64,000 nucleotides of DNA, taken from the NCBI GenBank assembly GCA_937123825.1, contig CAKZKQ010000287.1, positions 23,976 through 87,975 of the forward strand, in the 5' to 3' direction. A program made the translations under genes and the position numbers. This stretch comes from an uncultured Pseudomonadota bacterium (GTDB lineage Bacteria > Myxococcota_A > Bradymonadia > Bradymonadales > GCA-2716585). The notes under the pieces were generated by a model that was given only the letters and a program-made list of their open reading frames with translations, did no database searches and was not told the origin of the DNA. Position 1 is the first letter of the stretch; each line of letters starts with the position of its first letter. Shown here one piece after another: positions 1 through 9,130 of this stretch.

Positions 1-1
1 G

Positions 2-418
2 CTTTACACGCGCAGCCGCGCGGAGGGCTTTGGTTCGGAGGTCAAGCGGCGGATCATGTTGGGGACCTACGCGCTCTCGGCGGGGTACTACGACGCTTAC
101 TACCTGCGCGCCCAGAAGGTCCGGACGCTGATCCGACAGGACTTTGAAGAGGTCTTTAAGGACGTGGACATTCTGGTCACCCCGACGAGCCCGACGACGG
201 CATTCCCCATCGGGGAGCGCATCGATGACCCGCTGCAGATGTACCTGGCGGACATCTTCACCATCTCGTGCAACCTGGCGGGCTTGCCAGGCATGTCTTT
301 GCCCTGTGGCAAGGATGGGGACGGCGCCCCGATTGGGGTGCAGCTGCTCGGAAAGTGGTTCGAAGAAGAGACGTTGTGCGCTGTTGGGGGGGCCTGGGAG
401 GCGCTCTACAACGGCTGA
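2..418 (+). CDS. gatA: Asp/Glu-tRNA amidotransferase subunit A, 3' end only
   Basis: This is the C-terminal 138 residues of GatA, the glutaminase/amidase subunit of GatCAB, which releases ammonia from glutamine to convert Glu-tRNA(Gln) or Asp-tRNA(Asn) to the amidated form. The frame is open from the window edge, so the amidase Ser-Ser-Lys triad lies outside. The visible part carries family blocks [19 protein letters not shown] and [11 protein letters not shown] and ends normally after the stretch [14 protein letters not shown]. The gatB gene follows about 100 bp downstream on the same strand, which is the usual gatCAB order and supports the call. Presence of the complex suggests indirect tRNA amidation in this organism. 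Confidence 0.95.
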   Translation, partial: LYTRSRAEGFGSEVKRRIMLGTYALSAGYYDAYYLRAQKVRTLIRQDFEEVFKDVDILVTPTSPTTAFPIGERIDDPLQMYLADIFTISCNLAGLPGMSLPCGKDGDGAPIGVQLLGKWFEEETLCAVGGAWEALYNG

Positions 419-520
419 GGCCTTCCGCTTGGCCTTGGTAAGGGCCAGCAACACCACCTTGGCAGACCAGAGTCGGGCACAGGCAGCCTGACGAGGCGTG
501 CGAGACAAGGAGAAGAGAAC

Positions 521-1945
521 ATGCAGTGGGAAGCGGTCATCGGTTTGGAGGTCCACGCTCAACTCCAGACCGCCACAAAGATCTTTTCAAGCCAGAGCGC
601 GGCCTTTGGGGCCGAGCCCAACCACCACGTCAATGAAGTGTGCGCCGGGATGCCCGGCGTGCTGCCGGTGCTCAACGGCCACGCGGTGGAGTTGGCGGTG
701 ATGGCCGGGCTGGCGCTCGGCTGCGAGGTCCACCCCTGGAGCCAGTTTGCGCGCAAAAACTATTTCTACCCGGACCTGCCCAAGGGCTACCAGATCAGCC
801 AGTACAAGCACCCCATCTGCACCGGGGGGCACGTGGCCTTCAGGGTCGGCGATGAAGAGATGCGCTGTGAGCTGACGCGGATCCACATGGAGGAAGACGC
901 AGGCAAGAACATCCACCGGGGGCGACACTCGCTGGTGGACCTCAACCGAGCGGGCGTGCCGCTGATCGAGATCGTCAGCGAGCCGCAGCTCAGCACCGCC
1001 GAGCAGGCCGCGGCGTACCTCAAAGAGCTGCGCAATGTCTTGCGCTACATCGGCGTCTGTGACGGCAACATGGAGCAGGGCTCATTCCGGTGCGACGCCA
1101 ACGTCTCGGTGCGCCCGGTGGGACAAAAGACTCTGGGCACCCGCGCGGAGATCAAAAACCTCAACTCCTTCCGCTTCGTCCAGCGCGCCATCGACTACGA
1201 AATCGCTCGCCAGATCGACCTCATCGAAGATGGTCATGAGGTCGTCCAGGAGACTCGCCTTTTCAACGTCGACAGCGGCCGCACCTTCAGCATGCGCTCC
1301 AAAGAGGATGCCCACGATTATCGGTATTTCCCCGACCCGGACCTGCCGCCGCTGATCATCGAGGCCCAGCGGATCGAGCAGATGCGCCAGGACCTGCCGG
1401 AGCTGCCCGCCGACAAGCGCGCCCGCTACCAGAAGGACCTGGGGCTGTCGCTCTACGACGCCGAGGTGCTGACCCAGTCGCGCGCGGTGGCCGAGTTCTT
1501 CGAGGCGGCGCTGGCCATCGGCGGCAGCGTCAAGGGCGTGGCCAACTGGACCATGAACGAGGTCCTGCGCGAGGCCCAACACCCCGACGACAACCTCGGC
1601 GATCTCAAATTCGACGCCGCGCAGCTTGGCGCGCTGGTCAAGATGGTTGATGACGGCGAGGTGACGGGCAAAATCGCCAAGAAAATCTTCGCCGCCATGG
1701 TTAAGGATGGGGGCGACCCCGTCGCCATCGCCGACGCCCAGGGGTTGCGCCCGCTGCGCGACGAGGGCAAGCTGCGCGCCTTCATCCAGGAGGCACTCGA
1801 CGCCAACCCTGGTCAGGCCCAGGCGCTGCGCAGCGGCAAGATGGCCCTGCTGGGCTTCTTCATGGGCCAGGTCATGAAAAAGACCCGCGGCAAAGCCGAC
1901 CCCAAGATGACCCAGCGCCTCATCCAGGAAATGGTCAAAGAGTAA
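521..1945 (+). CDS. gatB: Asp/Glu-tRNA amidotransferase subunit B
   Basis: GatB binds the misacylated tRNA, phosphorylates the side-chain carboxylate with ATP and amidates it with ammonia channelled from GatA, in the cytoplasm. The 474-residue product has the normal family length. It opens with WEAVIGLEVHAQLQT and has the catalytic-domain blocks YFYPDLPKGYQISQY, RIHMEEDAGKN and DLNRAGVPLIEIVSEP, followed by the helical and YqeY-like tail domains that contact tRNA. The ATG sits behind a purine-rich AAGGAGAAGAG site. It follows gatA and precedes mtnA on the same strand. Confidence 0.98.
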   Translation: MQWEAVIGLEVHAQLQTATKIFSSQSAAFGAEPNHHVNEVCAGMPGVLPVLNGHAVELAVMAGLALGCEVHPWSQFARKNYFYPDLPKGYQISQYKHPICTGGHVAFRVGDEEMRCELTRIHMEEDAGKNIHRGRHSLVDLNRAGVPLIEIVSEPQLSTAEQAAAYLKELRNVLRYIGVCDGNMEQGSFRCDANVSVRPVGQKTLGTRAEIKNLNSFRFVQRAIDYEIARQIDLIEDGHEVVQETRLFNVDSGRTFSMRSKEDAHDYRYFPDPDLPPLIIEAQRIEQMRQDLPELPADKRARYQKDLGLSLYDAEVLTQSRAVAEFFEAALAIGGSVKGVANWTMNEVLREAQHPDDNLGDLKFDAAQLGALVKMVDDGEVTGKIAKKIFAAMVKDGGDPVAIADAQGLRPLRDEGKLRAFIQEALDANPGQAQALRSGKMALLGFFMGQVMKKTRGKADPKMTQRLIQEMVKE

Positions 1946-1970
1946 CCCCACAAAATCAGGATTTCACACC

Positions 1971-3062
1971 ATGTCCAGCACCACCACACCGCCCAAAACC
2001 GACGTGCGACCCATTGCCTGGAAGGGCTCCTGGCAAGAGGGCCACGTCGAAATGCTCGACCAACTCCAGCTCCCCACCGAGGAGGTCTACCACCAGTGGA
2101 CCACCCACAAGGAGGTCGCCGAGAGCATCCGCGCCATGATCATACGGGGCGCTCCCGCCATCGGCATCGCCGCCGCCTACGGCATGTTCCTGGGCGCCCG
2201 CGAGTGCTGGAAGCTCGGCGTCGCCCCCAACGCCGCCCTCGACCAGATCCAGGACGTGCTCTCTCGCACGCGCCCCACCGCCGTCAACCTCTTCTGGGCC
2301 CTGGAGCGCATGATGACCGCCTCCAATAAGCATCAACACCTGGCCGAAGACCAACCCGAAGCCTTCCTCGAGGCCTTCTTCACCGAAGCCCAGAACATCC
2401 ACCAGGAAGACATCGACAACAACATCGCCATGGGCGCGCTGGGCGCCTCGCTGATGCCCGAAAACGCCCGCATCCTCACCCACTGCAACACCGGCGGCCT
2501 GGCCACCGGCGCCTACGGCACCGCCCTGGGCGTCATCCGCGCCACCCACGCCCAAAACAAGCTCAGCATGGTCTTCGCCGACGAAACTCGCCCCTACCTC
2601 CAGGGCGCCCGTCTGACCACCTGGGAGTGTCATAAGGACAACATCCCCGTCACCCTCATTACCGACTCCATGGCCGGCTACTTCATGCAACAGGGCATGA
2701 TCGACGCCGTCATCGTCGGCACCGACCGCACCGTCGCCAACGGGGACGTCGCCAACAAAATTGGCACCTACTCACTGGCCGTCTTGTGCAAACACCACAA
2801 CATCCCCTTCTACGTCGCCGCCCCCCTGTCCACCGTCGATCTCAACACACCCCACGGCGACCAGATCACCATCGAAGAGCGCAGCGCCGCCGAAGTCACC
2901 CACGTCGGCACCAAACAACTGGCCCCCGACGGCATTGAAGTCCGCCACCCCGCCTTCGACGTCACCCCCGCCGAGCTGGTCACCGCCATCATCACCGAAA
3001 AAGGGATCGCCACAGCCCCCTACGACCAATCCCTGGCCGCCCTCAAAAACCCGGTGCAGTGA
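1971..3062 (+). CDS. mtnA: S-methyl-5-thioribose-1-phosphate isomerase
   Basis: MtnA converts methylthioribose-1-phosphate to methylthioribulose-1-phosphate in methionine salvage from methylthioadenosine; it belongs to the eIF2B-alpha/beta/delta-like fold. The 363-residue product shows the family motifs IRGAPAIGIAAAYG near residue 58, HCNTGGLATGAYGTALG with the expected catalytic Cys at residue 172, and GTDRTVANGDVANKIGT with the catalytic Asp. It starts 25 bp after gatB, so the two are probably co-transcribed, and a strong palindromic terminator follows the stop. No other methionine-salvage gene is visible nearby. The distinction from ribose-1,5-bisphosphate isomerase rests on overall motif match. 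Confidence 0.93.
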   Translation: MSSTTTPPKTDVRPIAWKGSWQEGHVEMLDQLQLPTEEVYHQWTTHKEVAESIRAMIIRGAPAIGIAAAYGMFLGARECWKLGVAPNAALDQIQDVLSRTRPTAVNLFWALERMMTASNKHQHLAEDQPEAFLEAFFTEAQNIHQEDIDNNIAMGALGASLMPENARILTHCNTGGLATGAYGTALGVIRATHAQNKLSMVFADETRPYLQGARLTTWECHKDNIPVTLITDSMAGYFMQQGMIDAVIVGTDRTVANGDVANKIGTYSLAVLCKHHNIPFYVAAPLSTVDLNTPHGDQITIEERSAAEVTHVGTKQLAPDGIEVRHPAFDVTPAELVTAIITEKGIATAPYDQSLAALKNPVQ

Positions 3063-3073
3063 CCCAACCAGCC

Positions 3074-3105
3074 CCAAAAACATGACTCGCGAGTCATGTT
3101 TTTGG
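3074..3105 (+). terminator. perfect 32-bp palindrome ending gatAB-mtnA
   Basis: Starting 12 bp after the mtnA stop there is a perfect inverted repeat with 16-bp arms and no loop bases (centre between 3089 and 3090). The left arm is CCAAAAACATGACTCG. The A-tract and T-tract at the outer ends mean a Rho-independent terminator can form from either strand. Confidence 0.85.
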
Positions 3106-3333
3106 CCTCTGCACCTTGCGCCACCCCCGCGCCGTGTCCAAACTCCCGTCAGAAAACCGGTTTTGAAGGGCCGATTGCGCCTCGTGCACCCGTGCAACAC
3201 CCAAAACGCACAACGGTGCATTGTCCCATCAAAGACCCCAATCTGAAGCTCGGCATCACGCAACGCTGGACACCACCCGGTCCCCAAACCCACTCCAGCG
3301 CTCAATCAATAAAGACACCATCACGGCGACTGC

Positions 3334-4485
3334 ATGAACACGCCCTTTAAAACGCTCTGCATGTTGATCACCTTGCTCCTGGCAGCCGCCCCCCAAACAG
3401 GCTGCGGGGATGAGGACACCCCTGCGCAGTCCAACATCAACAACACAGACGACTCCCCCGAAGACAACAACGATCCCAACAACACCCCCAACAACCAGCC
3501 CGACCCCAACAACGATCCCCAGGACCCCGATCCACCAGCCAACAACGATCCCCCTGACGATGACAACGCCTGCCCGCCCCAGACGTTGACGCTCCAGAGC
3601 ATCGGGCAACAAAACACCTACGAAAGCACCGACGACACCGACCCGGTCGAGCCCGGCGTGCAAATCCAGCTTCAGGTCCAGACCAACCTGCCGGCGCAAA
3701 CCCTGGTCACCATCGAAAACCTCACCAACCAGACCAGCATCGGCGCGCTGACACAAAGCAACACCCAAACCATCAACGGCATCACGCTTACCCCAGGCAC
3801 CAACACCCTGCGCGCCGTCGCGCTGACGCAGCAATGCCTGGCCACCTCCGCGTCCATCAACGTGGAGCTGGCCCCTTCTCAAAACTGTCAGGAAGACGCC
3901 CAATGCCCAGACGGGCAGCTCTGTGCGCCAGAAGACAACATGTGCGCCGCTTGTCAGTCCGAATGCACCCAGGACAGCGACTGCGACAGCGGACGGTGCA
4001 TTCAGGGCTGCTATTGCGAGGCGCCAGCCTTTGGCTACGTCCTCATTGAGGACCAAACCCCCAACGCCTCAGGCAACTCCCCGGGGGCCGACGTGGACGC
4101 TGTGAGCATCTTAAAAGGCGGCGATGAGTTTTTTGCCTCCAACGTCGAAGACTTCAACATCGACCACCCCGACAACCTCTTCAACGACCCCACCCAGATC
4201 CTCGGCCCGCCCGACGCACAATGTCAGGTCCAAAACTTTCTATCCCTTGGCGGCAGCCAGATCGGTGGTTATGTCATCGTGTCCTTTGAGCGCGGTGGAC
4301 AAAGCGTTGGCGTCGAAAACGGCGACAGCATCAAAGTCTATGAGATCGGCGCTCTGCTCTGCGGGCGCTTTGACGACGACCCGTACAGCGTCTCTGTATC
4401 GGCCAGCACCGACCAGGGCTCGTTCATTGAACTTGGCCAGGGCGGCGCCGGCAGCAACACCATACCCGTCTCGGGCCTGCCCTGA
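3334..4485 (+). CDS. secreted surface protein with Asn/Asp/Pro linker and Ig-like module
   Basis: The 383-residue product starts with a signal peptide and a Cys at residue 24 in a QTGC context, an imperfect lipobox. Residues about 30-85 are a low-complexity Asn/Asp/Pro linker. Residues about 90-180 form an Ig-like module (DDTDPVEPGVQIQLQVQTN ... GTNTLRAVALT) that matches the repeated modules of the giant protein at 56725. A Cys-rich, EGF-like stretch (about 186-230) follows, and then a C-terminal beta-rich domain with VDAVSILKGGDEFFAS and VSFERGGQSV. Linkers of this kind are common in Bradymonadales-type surface proteins. Function is unknown; an extracellular, outer-membrane-anchored location is inferred. 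The next gene begins 11 bp after the stop. Confidence 0.85.
   Translation: MNTPFKTLCMLITLLLAAAPQTGCGDEDTPAQSNINNTDDSPEDNNDPNNTPNNQPDPNNDPQDPDPPANNDPPDDDNACPPQTLTLQSIGQQNTYESTDDTDPVEPGVQIQLQVQTNLPAQTLVTIENLTNQTSIGALTQSNTQTINGITLTPGTNTLRAVALTQQCLATSASINVELAPSQNCQEDAQCPDGQLCAPEDNMCAACQSECTQDSDCDSGRCIQGCYCEAPAFGYVLIEDQTPNASGNSPGADVDAVSILKGGDEFFASNVEDFNIDHPDNLFNDPTQILGPPDAQCQVQNFLSLGGSQIGGYVIVSFERGGQSVGVENGDSIKVYEIGALLCGRFDDDPYSVSVSASTDQGSFIELGQGGAGSNTIPVSGLP
3457..3562 (+). repeat. short tandem-like repeats coding an Asn/Asp/Pro linker
   Basis: The element AACAACGATCCC recurs (about 3465, 3507 and 3541) among related AACAAC and GACCCC units inside the surface-protein gene. It codes for a flexible NNDP-rich linker between the lipid-anchor region and the first folded module, and may vary in length between strains. 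Confidence 0.6.
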
Positions 4486-4496
4486 GTGACGCCACC

Positions 4497-5114
4497 ATGA
4501 ACACACTGCCTGAAGACCAACTCAGCGTCGGGATGATCATCCCCAACACACAGGCCGAAGGCCCCGGCAAGCGATTTGCCCTCTGGGTCCAGGGCTGCCC
4601 CATGCGCTGCGCCGGATGCTGCAACCCAGAATACCTCGAATTCACACAAAACAACATCCAAAGCGTCGACGACGTCTTCGCCCAGGTCCAAAAATCCCAC
4701 CAGGAACACCAGATCGAAGGGGTCACCTTCCTGGGCGGCGAGCCCTTCTCTCACGCTCAACCCCTGGCGGCGCTGGCCAAACGTGTTCAGGACATTGGCC
4801 TGACCGTCATGATTTTCACCGGTTACAGCCTCAAGTCCCTCAAACGCTCCGAAAAACCCGGCGTCGCACAACTCCTGGCCACCACCGACCTCCTGGTCGA
4901 TGGCCCCTTCATCCAATCGCGGCTCGACAAAGAACGCCGCTGGATTGGCTCCACCAACCAAACCCCGTACGACCTCACCGGCGCCTACAAAGAGCTCGTC
5001 GACAACTGGGACACCTCGCCAGAGACCCTCGAAATCCGCATCGTCAACGGCAAACTCGTCGTCAACGGCTCCCCCTTCCTCATCGACAAGCTCGGGCGCA
5101 AACAACACATCTAA
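4497..5114 (+). CDS. radical-SAM 4Fe-4S activase, NrdG-like
   Basis: The 205-residue product is a compact radical-SAM protein of the activating-enzyme type. WVQGCPMRCAGCCNPE holds the CxxxCxxC cluster motif (Cys34, Cys38, Cys41; an extra Cys42), and FLGGEPFSHAQPL carries the SAM-binding GGEP motif. These enzymes use S-adenosylmethionine and an Fe-S cluster to make a radical; NrdG relatives install a glycyl radical on anaerobic ribonucleotide reductase. No nrdD or other glycyl-radical enzyme is in the window, so the partner is unknown and the nrdG name is withheld. It begins 11 bp after the surface-protein gene, suggesting co-transcription. An alternative is a peptide- or protein-modifying activase. 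Confidence 0.85.
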   Translation: MNTLPEDQLSVGMIIPNTQAEGPGKRFALWVQGCPMRCAGCCNPEYLEFTQNNIQSVDDVFAQVQKSHQEHQIEGVTFLGGEPFSHAQPLAALAKRVQDIGLTVMIFTGYSLKSLKRSEKPGVAQLLATTDLLVDGPFIQSRLDKERRWIGSTNQTPYDLTGAYKELVDNWDTSPETLEIRIVNGKLVVNGSPFLIDKLGRKQHI

Positions 5115-5745
5115 ACCCGCGCACCGCGACTTGGAACACATCACTTCCACCCCGTCAAAAACGATATCAACCACCTCTACCAAAACCCACACACCAGACA
5201 AAAAACCAGTTCTTTTTGACGCCCTCCCACAAAACGCCAGACACACTGCACACACGGACACGTCACATTCCCGTCACATTGGCGCGTGCCCAAAAACAAG
5301 AACATTTGTTCAAAACCCTCCTCCAACCAATCCCACACAAAACTCCAAACCACACACAACCACCTCAACTCACCCCACAACCACACCCATCCAAACCCAA
5401 TCGCACACACCAGCTCCACATCGGCCAACCACGACGACAAGAGCATCGAACCCAGCCCACAAAACCCCCGACATATCCCAAAGCACCAATTGGCAACCTT
5501 AAACCACTGAACAAGTTCTGCTTCACCCTCCTCAACGACAACACACGTCAAAAACACTGAACAAAAACACCAAACTCAACAAGGCTTGACACGCACCTGC
5601 CCAGACGCTCCACTGAGACCGACCAGACGATGGCCTTAAACGCCGACCACGGCACGCTTGCCGCTGCCCAATCAAGCCAAAAGGCGAGCACTCAAAGCCA
5701 TCGCACATGCCCACAAACACCGGTCCAAACCCACGGGGTGCATCC
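5115..5745. other. 631-bp gap, strongly A/C-rich and G-poor on the plus strand
   Basis: No credible gene was found; the open frames here are low-complexity (Thr/His/Pro). From about 5150 to 5560 the plus strand is nearly depleted in G. A 9-bp direct repeat CGTCACATT occurs twice 11 bp apart (5261-5269 and 5272-5280), and a GAACATTTGTTC inverted repeat lies at 5300-5311. No clear sigma70 promoter was seen. Confidence 0.5.
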
Positions 5746-8481
5746 ATGCCCAGGAGCACATCGCCCATCGCGCTGATCATCACGCTGACGCTCTTGACCC
5801 TGGCCGCCTGCCAATCCGACACCAGCGCGCCGCCCACACCGGCCGCGGCCGATCAAAGCGCCCTCACAACCCAGGCCCCTCCAGCAACAGACGCCTCAGC
5901 GCCCCGGCGCATGCTCCTTAGCTACGCGGTTCCGCCCACGGGCGCACACGCCAAAACAGTCCGGGCACATGGCGGACGAGCGCTCAAGCGTTGGACTCAG
6001 GGTCCGTGGGTCATCATGGCGTCCATGTCGCCCCAAGACGCCGCCAAACTGGCCGCCACAGACCCTGACATCCAATCCGTCGAGCCCGACGGCGGCGGCA
6101 GCGGCTCATTGATGAACGCCATGGAGCAAAGCGGCACCCGGCGCATCAACCAGGGCGAGCTGGGGCAACTGGGCCTGTCGGGACAGGGGCAGACCATCGC
6201 CATCATGGACAGCGGCATCGACGACACGCACCCCGATCTGAGCGGGCGCGTCGTGGGTTGGATGGACTTCTCGGGGGCCGACAACGAATCCCCCGGTCAA
6301 TACCCATCCCCAATCGACCCCTGGGGACACGGCACCGGCGTGGCGTCGGTCGCAGCAGGCAGCGGGCAAGGCGCCCCAGGCGACAGCTACGCCATGACCC
6401 TCAGCGACCGCTTCCCCGACACCGAAGGCCGAGGCAACGTCTTCTCCTTCCCCATTCGCTCCATCGACTCTCCCGCACAAATCAGCGTCCTGCTCGACCC
6501 CCTCGAAGACAACGGCGGACTCCACGGCGTCAACCTCCTCAACGGCACCAACAACCTCCTGGAGCGCCAACGCTCGGTCGACAACCCCTTCATCGCCACC
6601 TTCGAAGGCATCGAAGCGCTCGACGCCGTCGACGACTTCAAATACTCCATCAGCGTCTACTCCAGCAGCAGCGACGACATCGCCACCGCCAACACACCCT
6701 ACGAAGGGCAGATCACCGTCCCCTTCCAGCGCCGCGATGAACAACCGCTGACCCAGGGCGCCGCCCCACAGGCCAACCTCTACGGGCTCAAGGTCCTTGA
6801 CGACAACGGCAACTTTGGCTCATCCGAGCCCATCCTCGACGCCCTCCAATGGCTCTACGAGAACGGCCAGGACCAGAACATCGCCGTCGTCAACGCCTCG
6901 CTTAACTTCAACCGTGGCGGGCCCAACGCCGCCGTCGACGCCGCCATCAACCGGCTCGTCACCGACACCGGTATCATCTTTGTCGCCTCCGCCCGCAACG
7001 GACAGGCCGATGACGTCCCCGTGGCCTCCCCGGCCACCGCGCTGATGAGCGTCGCCGTCGGCGCCGTCAACGTCCACGACCAACTGACCAGCTACAGCTC
7101 ACTGGGTCAGAGCACCAGCCCCATCACCAAGCCCGACATCCTGGCCCCTGGAGGCTCCACGCTGGCCGGACGCATGGTCACCGCCGACTCCAACTCCACG
7201 GCCTGCAAATCGTTTGCGCGCAACGACTGCGTCTTTGAAAACGATGTTTTTCAGGACGATTACCGCACCTACACCGGCACCAGCTTCGCCGCCCCACACA
7301 TCGCCGGCGTCTTCGCGCTGATGCTCCAGGCCGAAGGTGGCCTCCAGTACGGCTCCGACACGCAAGCCCGGCGGCTGACCGCCATCCTCAAAATGACCGC
7401 CACAGAGATTCAACAGGGCGAAGACGCCGAGCCGGGGCCTCCTGGCCGCGCCCTGGCCCCCAAAGACCGCTTTGAAGGACACGGCAGGCTCAACACCCAG
7501 GCCGCCCTCGAAGCGCTCGCCCTTCAGTGGCCCGATGAAGATCAGGAGGCCAACAGCACGCTCGGCGCCGAGTTTGGACAGCGCCGCGCCTGGGCCAGAC
7601 GCATCGCGCTTGAGGCCGACAGCACCATCGGCATCGAGTTGACCACACCGCCCGACGCCGACTACGACCTCTACCTCTACAGCGACAACGGCGATCCCCA
7701 GGGCGAGCCCATCATGCTGGCCCACTCGGCCAGGGCGGGCGCAGGGCTTAACGAATCGCTCTTTTACCAGTCCAACGCCGACCGCACGGCCATCATTGTC
7801 GTCAAATGGATCAGCGGCCAGGGACCCTTCACCCTGACCCGACAAGACACCGAAGCTCTCTGCCGCGCCCCTGACCTCAACCTCCTGGGACAGCCTTGCC
7901 AGATTGGCCTGGGGCAGTGCGCCGCCACGGGCACCTATCGCTGCGCCGACTCCCTCGACAGCCTGGAGTGCGACGCACCCCAGGCCACAGAGCCCACTGC
8001 AGAGCTTTGCGGCACGGGCCTGGATGAAGACTGCGATGGATTGGCCGACGAAGGCTTTGATCTGATCGGCACCCCTTGTGAAGTGGGCCGGGGCGCTTGC
8101 CGCGCTCAGGGCGCCATTGTCTGCTCAGAAGACGGCACGGAACAGGTCTGCTCCGCTCAGGAAGAAGCACCGCAAGACGAACTCTGCGGCGACGGCATCG
8201 ACAACGACTGTGACGGCACCGTCGATGAAGGCTTTGATGACCTGGGCCAGAGCTGCACGTTTGAAAACGAAGTGGGCTGCACAGCCCCCGGGACCATTGA
8301 GTGCAGCGCCGACGGCGGCGCACAGTGCCAGCCACAAGCCGACCTGACCTGCCCACAGCCCCCTGACGACGGCTGTTCCATCACCACCACACACGCACCG
8401 ACCCCCAAACACACCGGCTGGTTTGCGCTCCTCTTGCTGGCGCTGGGCGTCATCCGGCGCTCACAAAAAAGAGCCTCGTAG
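5746..8481 (+). CDS. subtilisin-like (S8) lipoprotein protease with MopE motifs and MYXO-CTERM-like tail
   Basis: This is a secreted serine protease of 911 residues. The start at 5746 is preferred over the ATG at 5707 because it directly precedes a signal peptide ending in the lipobox LAAC. A propeptide-like stretch (about 55-120) is followed by the S8 catalytic domain with Asp155 (IMDSGIDDTHPDL), His195 (WGHGTGVAS) and Ser513 (GTSFAAPHIAG). About 130 extra residues lie between the His motif and the usual APQANLYGLKVLDD strand. The C-terminal part has Cys-rich MopE-type repeats (LDEDCDGLADEG and CGDGIDNDCDGTVDEG) that may bind metal. The tail (GCS, then TGWFALLLLALG, then RRSQKR) resembles a MYXO-CTERM sorting signal. 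Cell-surface proteolysis is inferred; the substrate is unknown. Confidence 0.92.
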   Translation: MPRSTSPIALIITLTLLTLAACQSDTSAPPTPAAADQSALTTQAPPATDASAPRRMLLSYAVPPTGAHAKTVRAHGGRALKRWTQGPWVIMASMSPQDAAKLAATDPDIQSVEPDGGGSGSLMNAMEQSGTRRINQGELGQLGLSGQGQTIAIMDSGIDDTHPDLSGRVVGWMDFSGADNESPGQYPSPIDPWGHGTGVASVAAGSGQGAPGDSYAMTLSDRFPDTEGRGNVFSFPIRSIDSPAQISVLLDPLEDNGGLHGVNLLNGTNNLLERQRSVDNPFIATFEGIEALDAVDDFKYSISVYSSSSDDIATANTPYEGQITVPFQRRDEQPLTQGAAPQANLYGLKVLDDNGNFGSSEPILDALQWLYENGQDQNIAVVNASLNFNRGGPNAAVDAAINRLVTDTGIIFVASARNGQADDVPVASPATALMSVAVGAVNVHDQLTSYSSLGQSTSPITKPDILAPGGSTLAGRMVTADSNSTACKSFARNDCVFENDVFQDDYRTYTGTSFAAPHIAGVFALMLQAEGGLQYGSDTQARRLTAILKMTATEIQQGEDAEPGPPGRALAPKDRFEGHGRLNTQAALEALALQWPDEDQEANSTLGAEFGQRRAWARRIALEADSTIGIELTTPPDADYDLYLYSDNGDPQGEPIMLAHSARAGAGLNESLFYQSNADRTAIIVVKWISGQGPFTLTRQDTEALCRAPDLNLLGQPCQIGLGQCAATGTYRCADSLDSLECDAPQATEPTAELCGTGLDEDCDGLADEGFDLIGTPCEVGRGACRAQGAIVCSEDGTEQVCSAQEEAPQDELCGDGIDNDCDGTVDEGFDDLGQSCTFENEVGCTAPGTIECSADGGAQCQPQADLTCPQPPDDGCSITTTHAPTPKHTGWFALLLLALGVIRRSQKRAS

Positions 8482-8504
8482 ACTGCGCCCCAAGAAGGCT
8501 CCTA

Positions 8505-8528
8505 CCAAAGCACAACACTGTGCTTTGG
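8505..8528. terminator. bidirectional terminator hairpin
   Basis: A perfect hairpin with 10-bp arms (CCAAAGCACA / TGTGCTTTGG) and a 4-base loop sits between the stop of the protease gene (8481) and the stop of the convergent lipoprotein gene (8531). There is no strong T-tract, so termination efficiency is uncertain. Confidence 0.7.
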
Positions 8529-8530
8529 CA

Positions 8531-9130
8531 TCACTCTTCCATGCGGCTGAGGCTCTTCATCGCAAAGTCCGTAAAGTCCTGGTGGTAGTTCTTCACGCGG
8601 GTCTTCTGCTCGTCGGGCAGCGCCTCAATGGCGTAGAGCTTCTCGTAGAAGGTCTCGACAGGCAGCTTGTAAAGGACAAAGAGGCGGTTGGGCTGGCGGC
8701 CGTTGTCCACCACCTTGTCGATCATCTTGGCTTCCTGGATTGCAGCGCTGGCGGCGGCATCCACGTGGCCGTTGAGCTCCTCGGGGGAGTATCGCGAGAT
8801 GATCTCTGCGACCTGCTCTTCGTGGTCGGACTTGATGACGCGCTTGAGCAGATCCAATTCCAACGCCATGTTCTTCATCGCAGCCTGGCGAGCGGTTTCC
8901 ATCGCTGCGGCCTCATCGCCCTGCATGACAGCCTCACCGTGACCAAAAAACGCCCGCTCCATGGCGTACTCGCCGTTGGTCCAGGCCGGCAGCTCGGCCA
9001 CCTTGGGCTTGCTCATCTCTTTTTTGACCTTGGCGGGCATCCTGGCGGGCTCCGAACCGCCGCAGCCCATCAACACCGTCCCAAACGCCATCCCCAGAAT
9101 CATCAACACACACACCGCACGACTGGACAT
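8531..9130 (-). CDS. LPP20-like lipoprotein
   Basis: A 199-residue lipoprotein. The start at 9130 is chosen because GGGAGG stands about 8 bases upstream and a signal peptide with lipobox LMGC follows at once; a longer frame to 9199 lacks both. The mature part has GDEAAAMETARQAAMKNMA, similar to the LPP20 family helix-rich domain (DEAxxxARxxA), then a mixed charged region ending in DFTDFAMKSLSRMEE. LPP20-type proteins are outer-membrane or periplasmic lipoproteins of unclear role. It is convergent with the protease gene and divergent from the gene at 9557. Confidence 0.75.
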   Translation of the reverse strand: MSSRAVCVLMILGMAFGTVLMGCGGSEPARMPAKVKKEMSKPKVAELPAWTNGEYAMERAFFGHGEAVMQGDEAAAMETARQAAMKNMALELDLLKRVIKSDHEEQVAEIISRYSPEELNGHVDAAASAAIQEAKMIDKVVDNGRQPNRLFVLYKLPVETFYEKLYAIEALPDEQKTRVKNYHQDFTDFAMKSLSRMEE

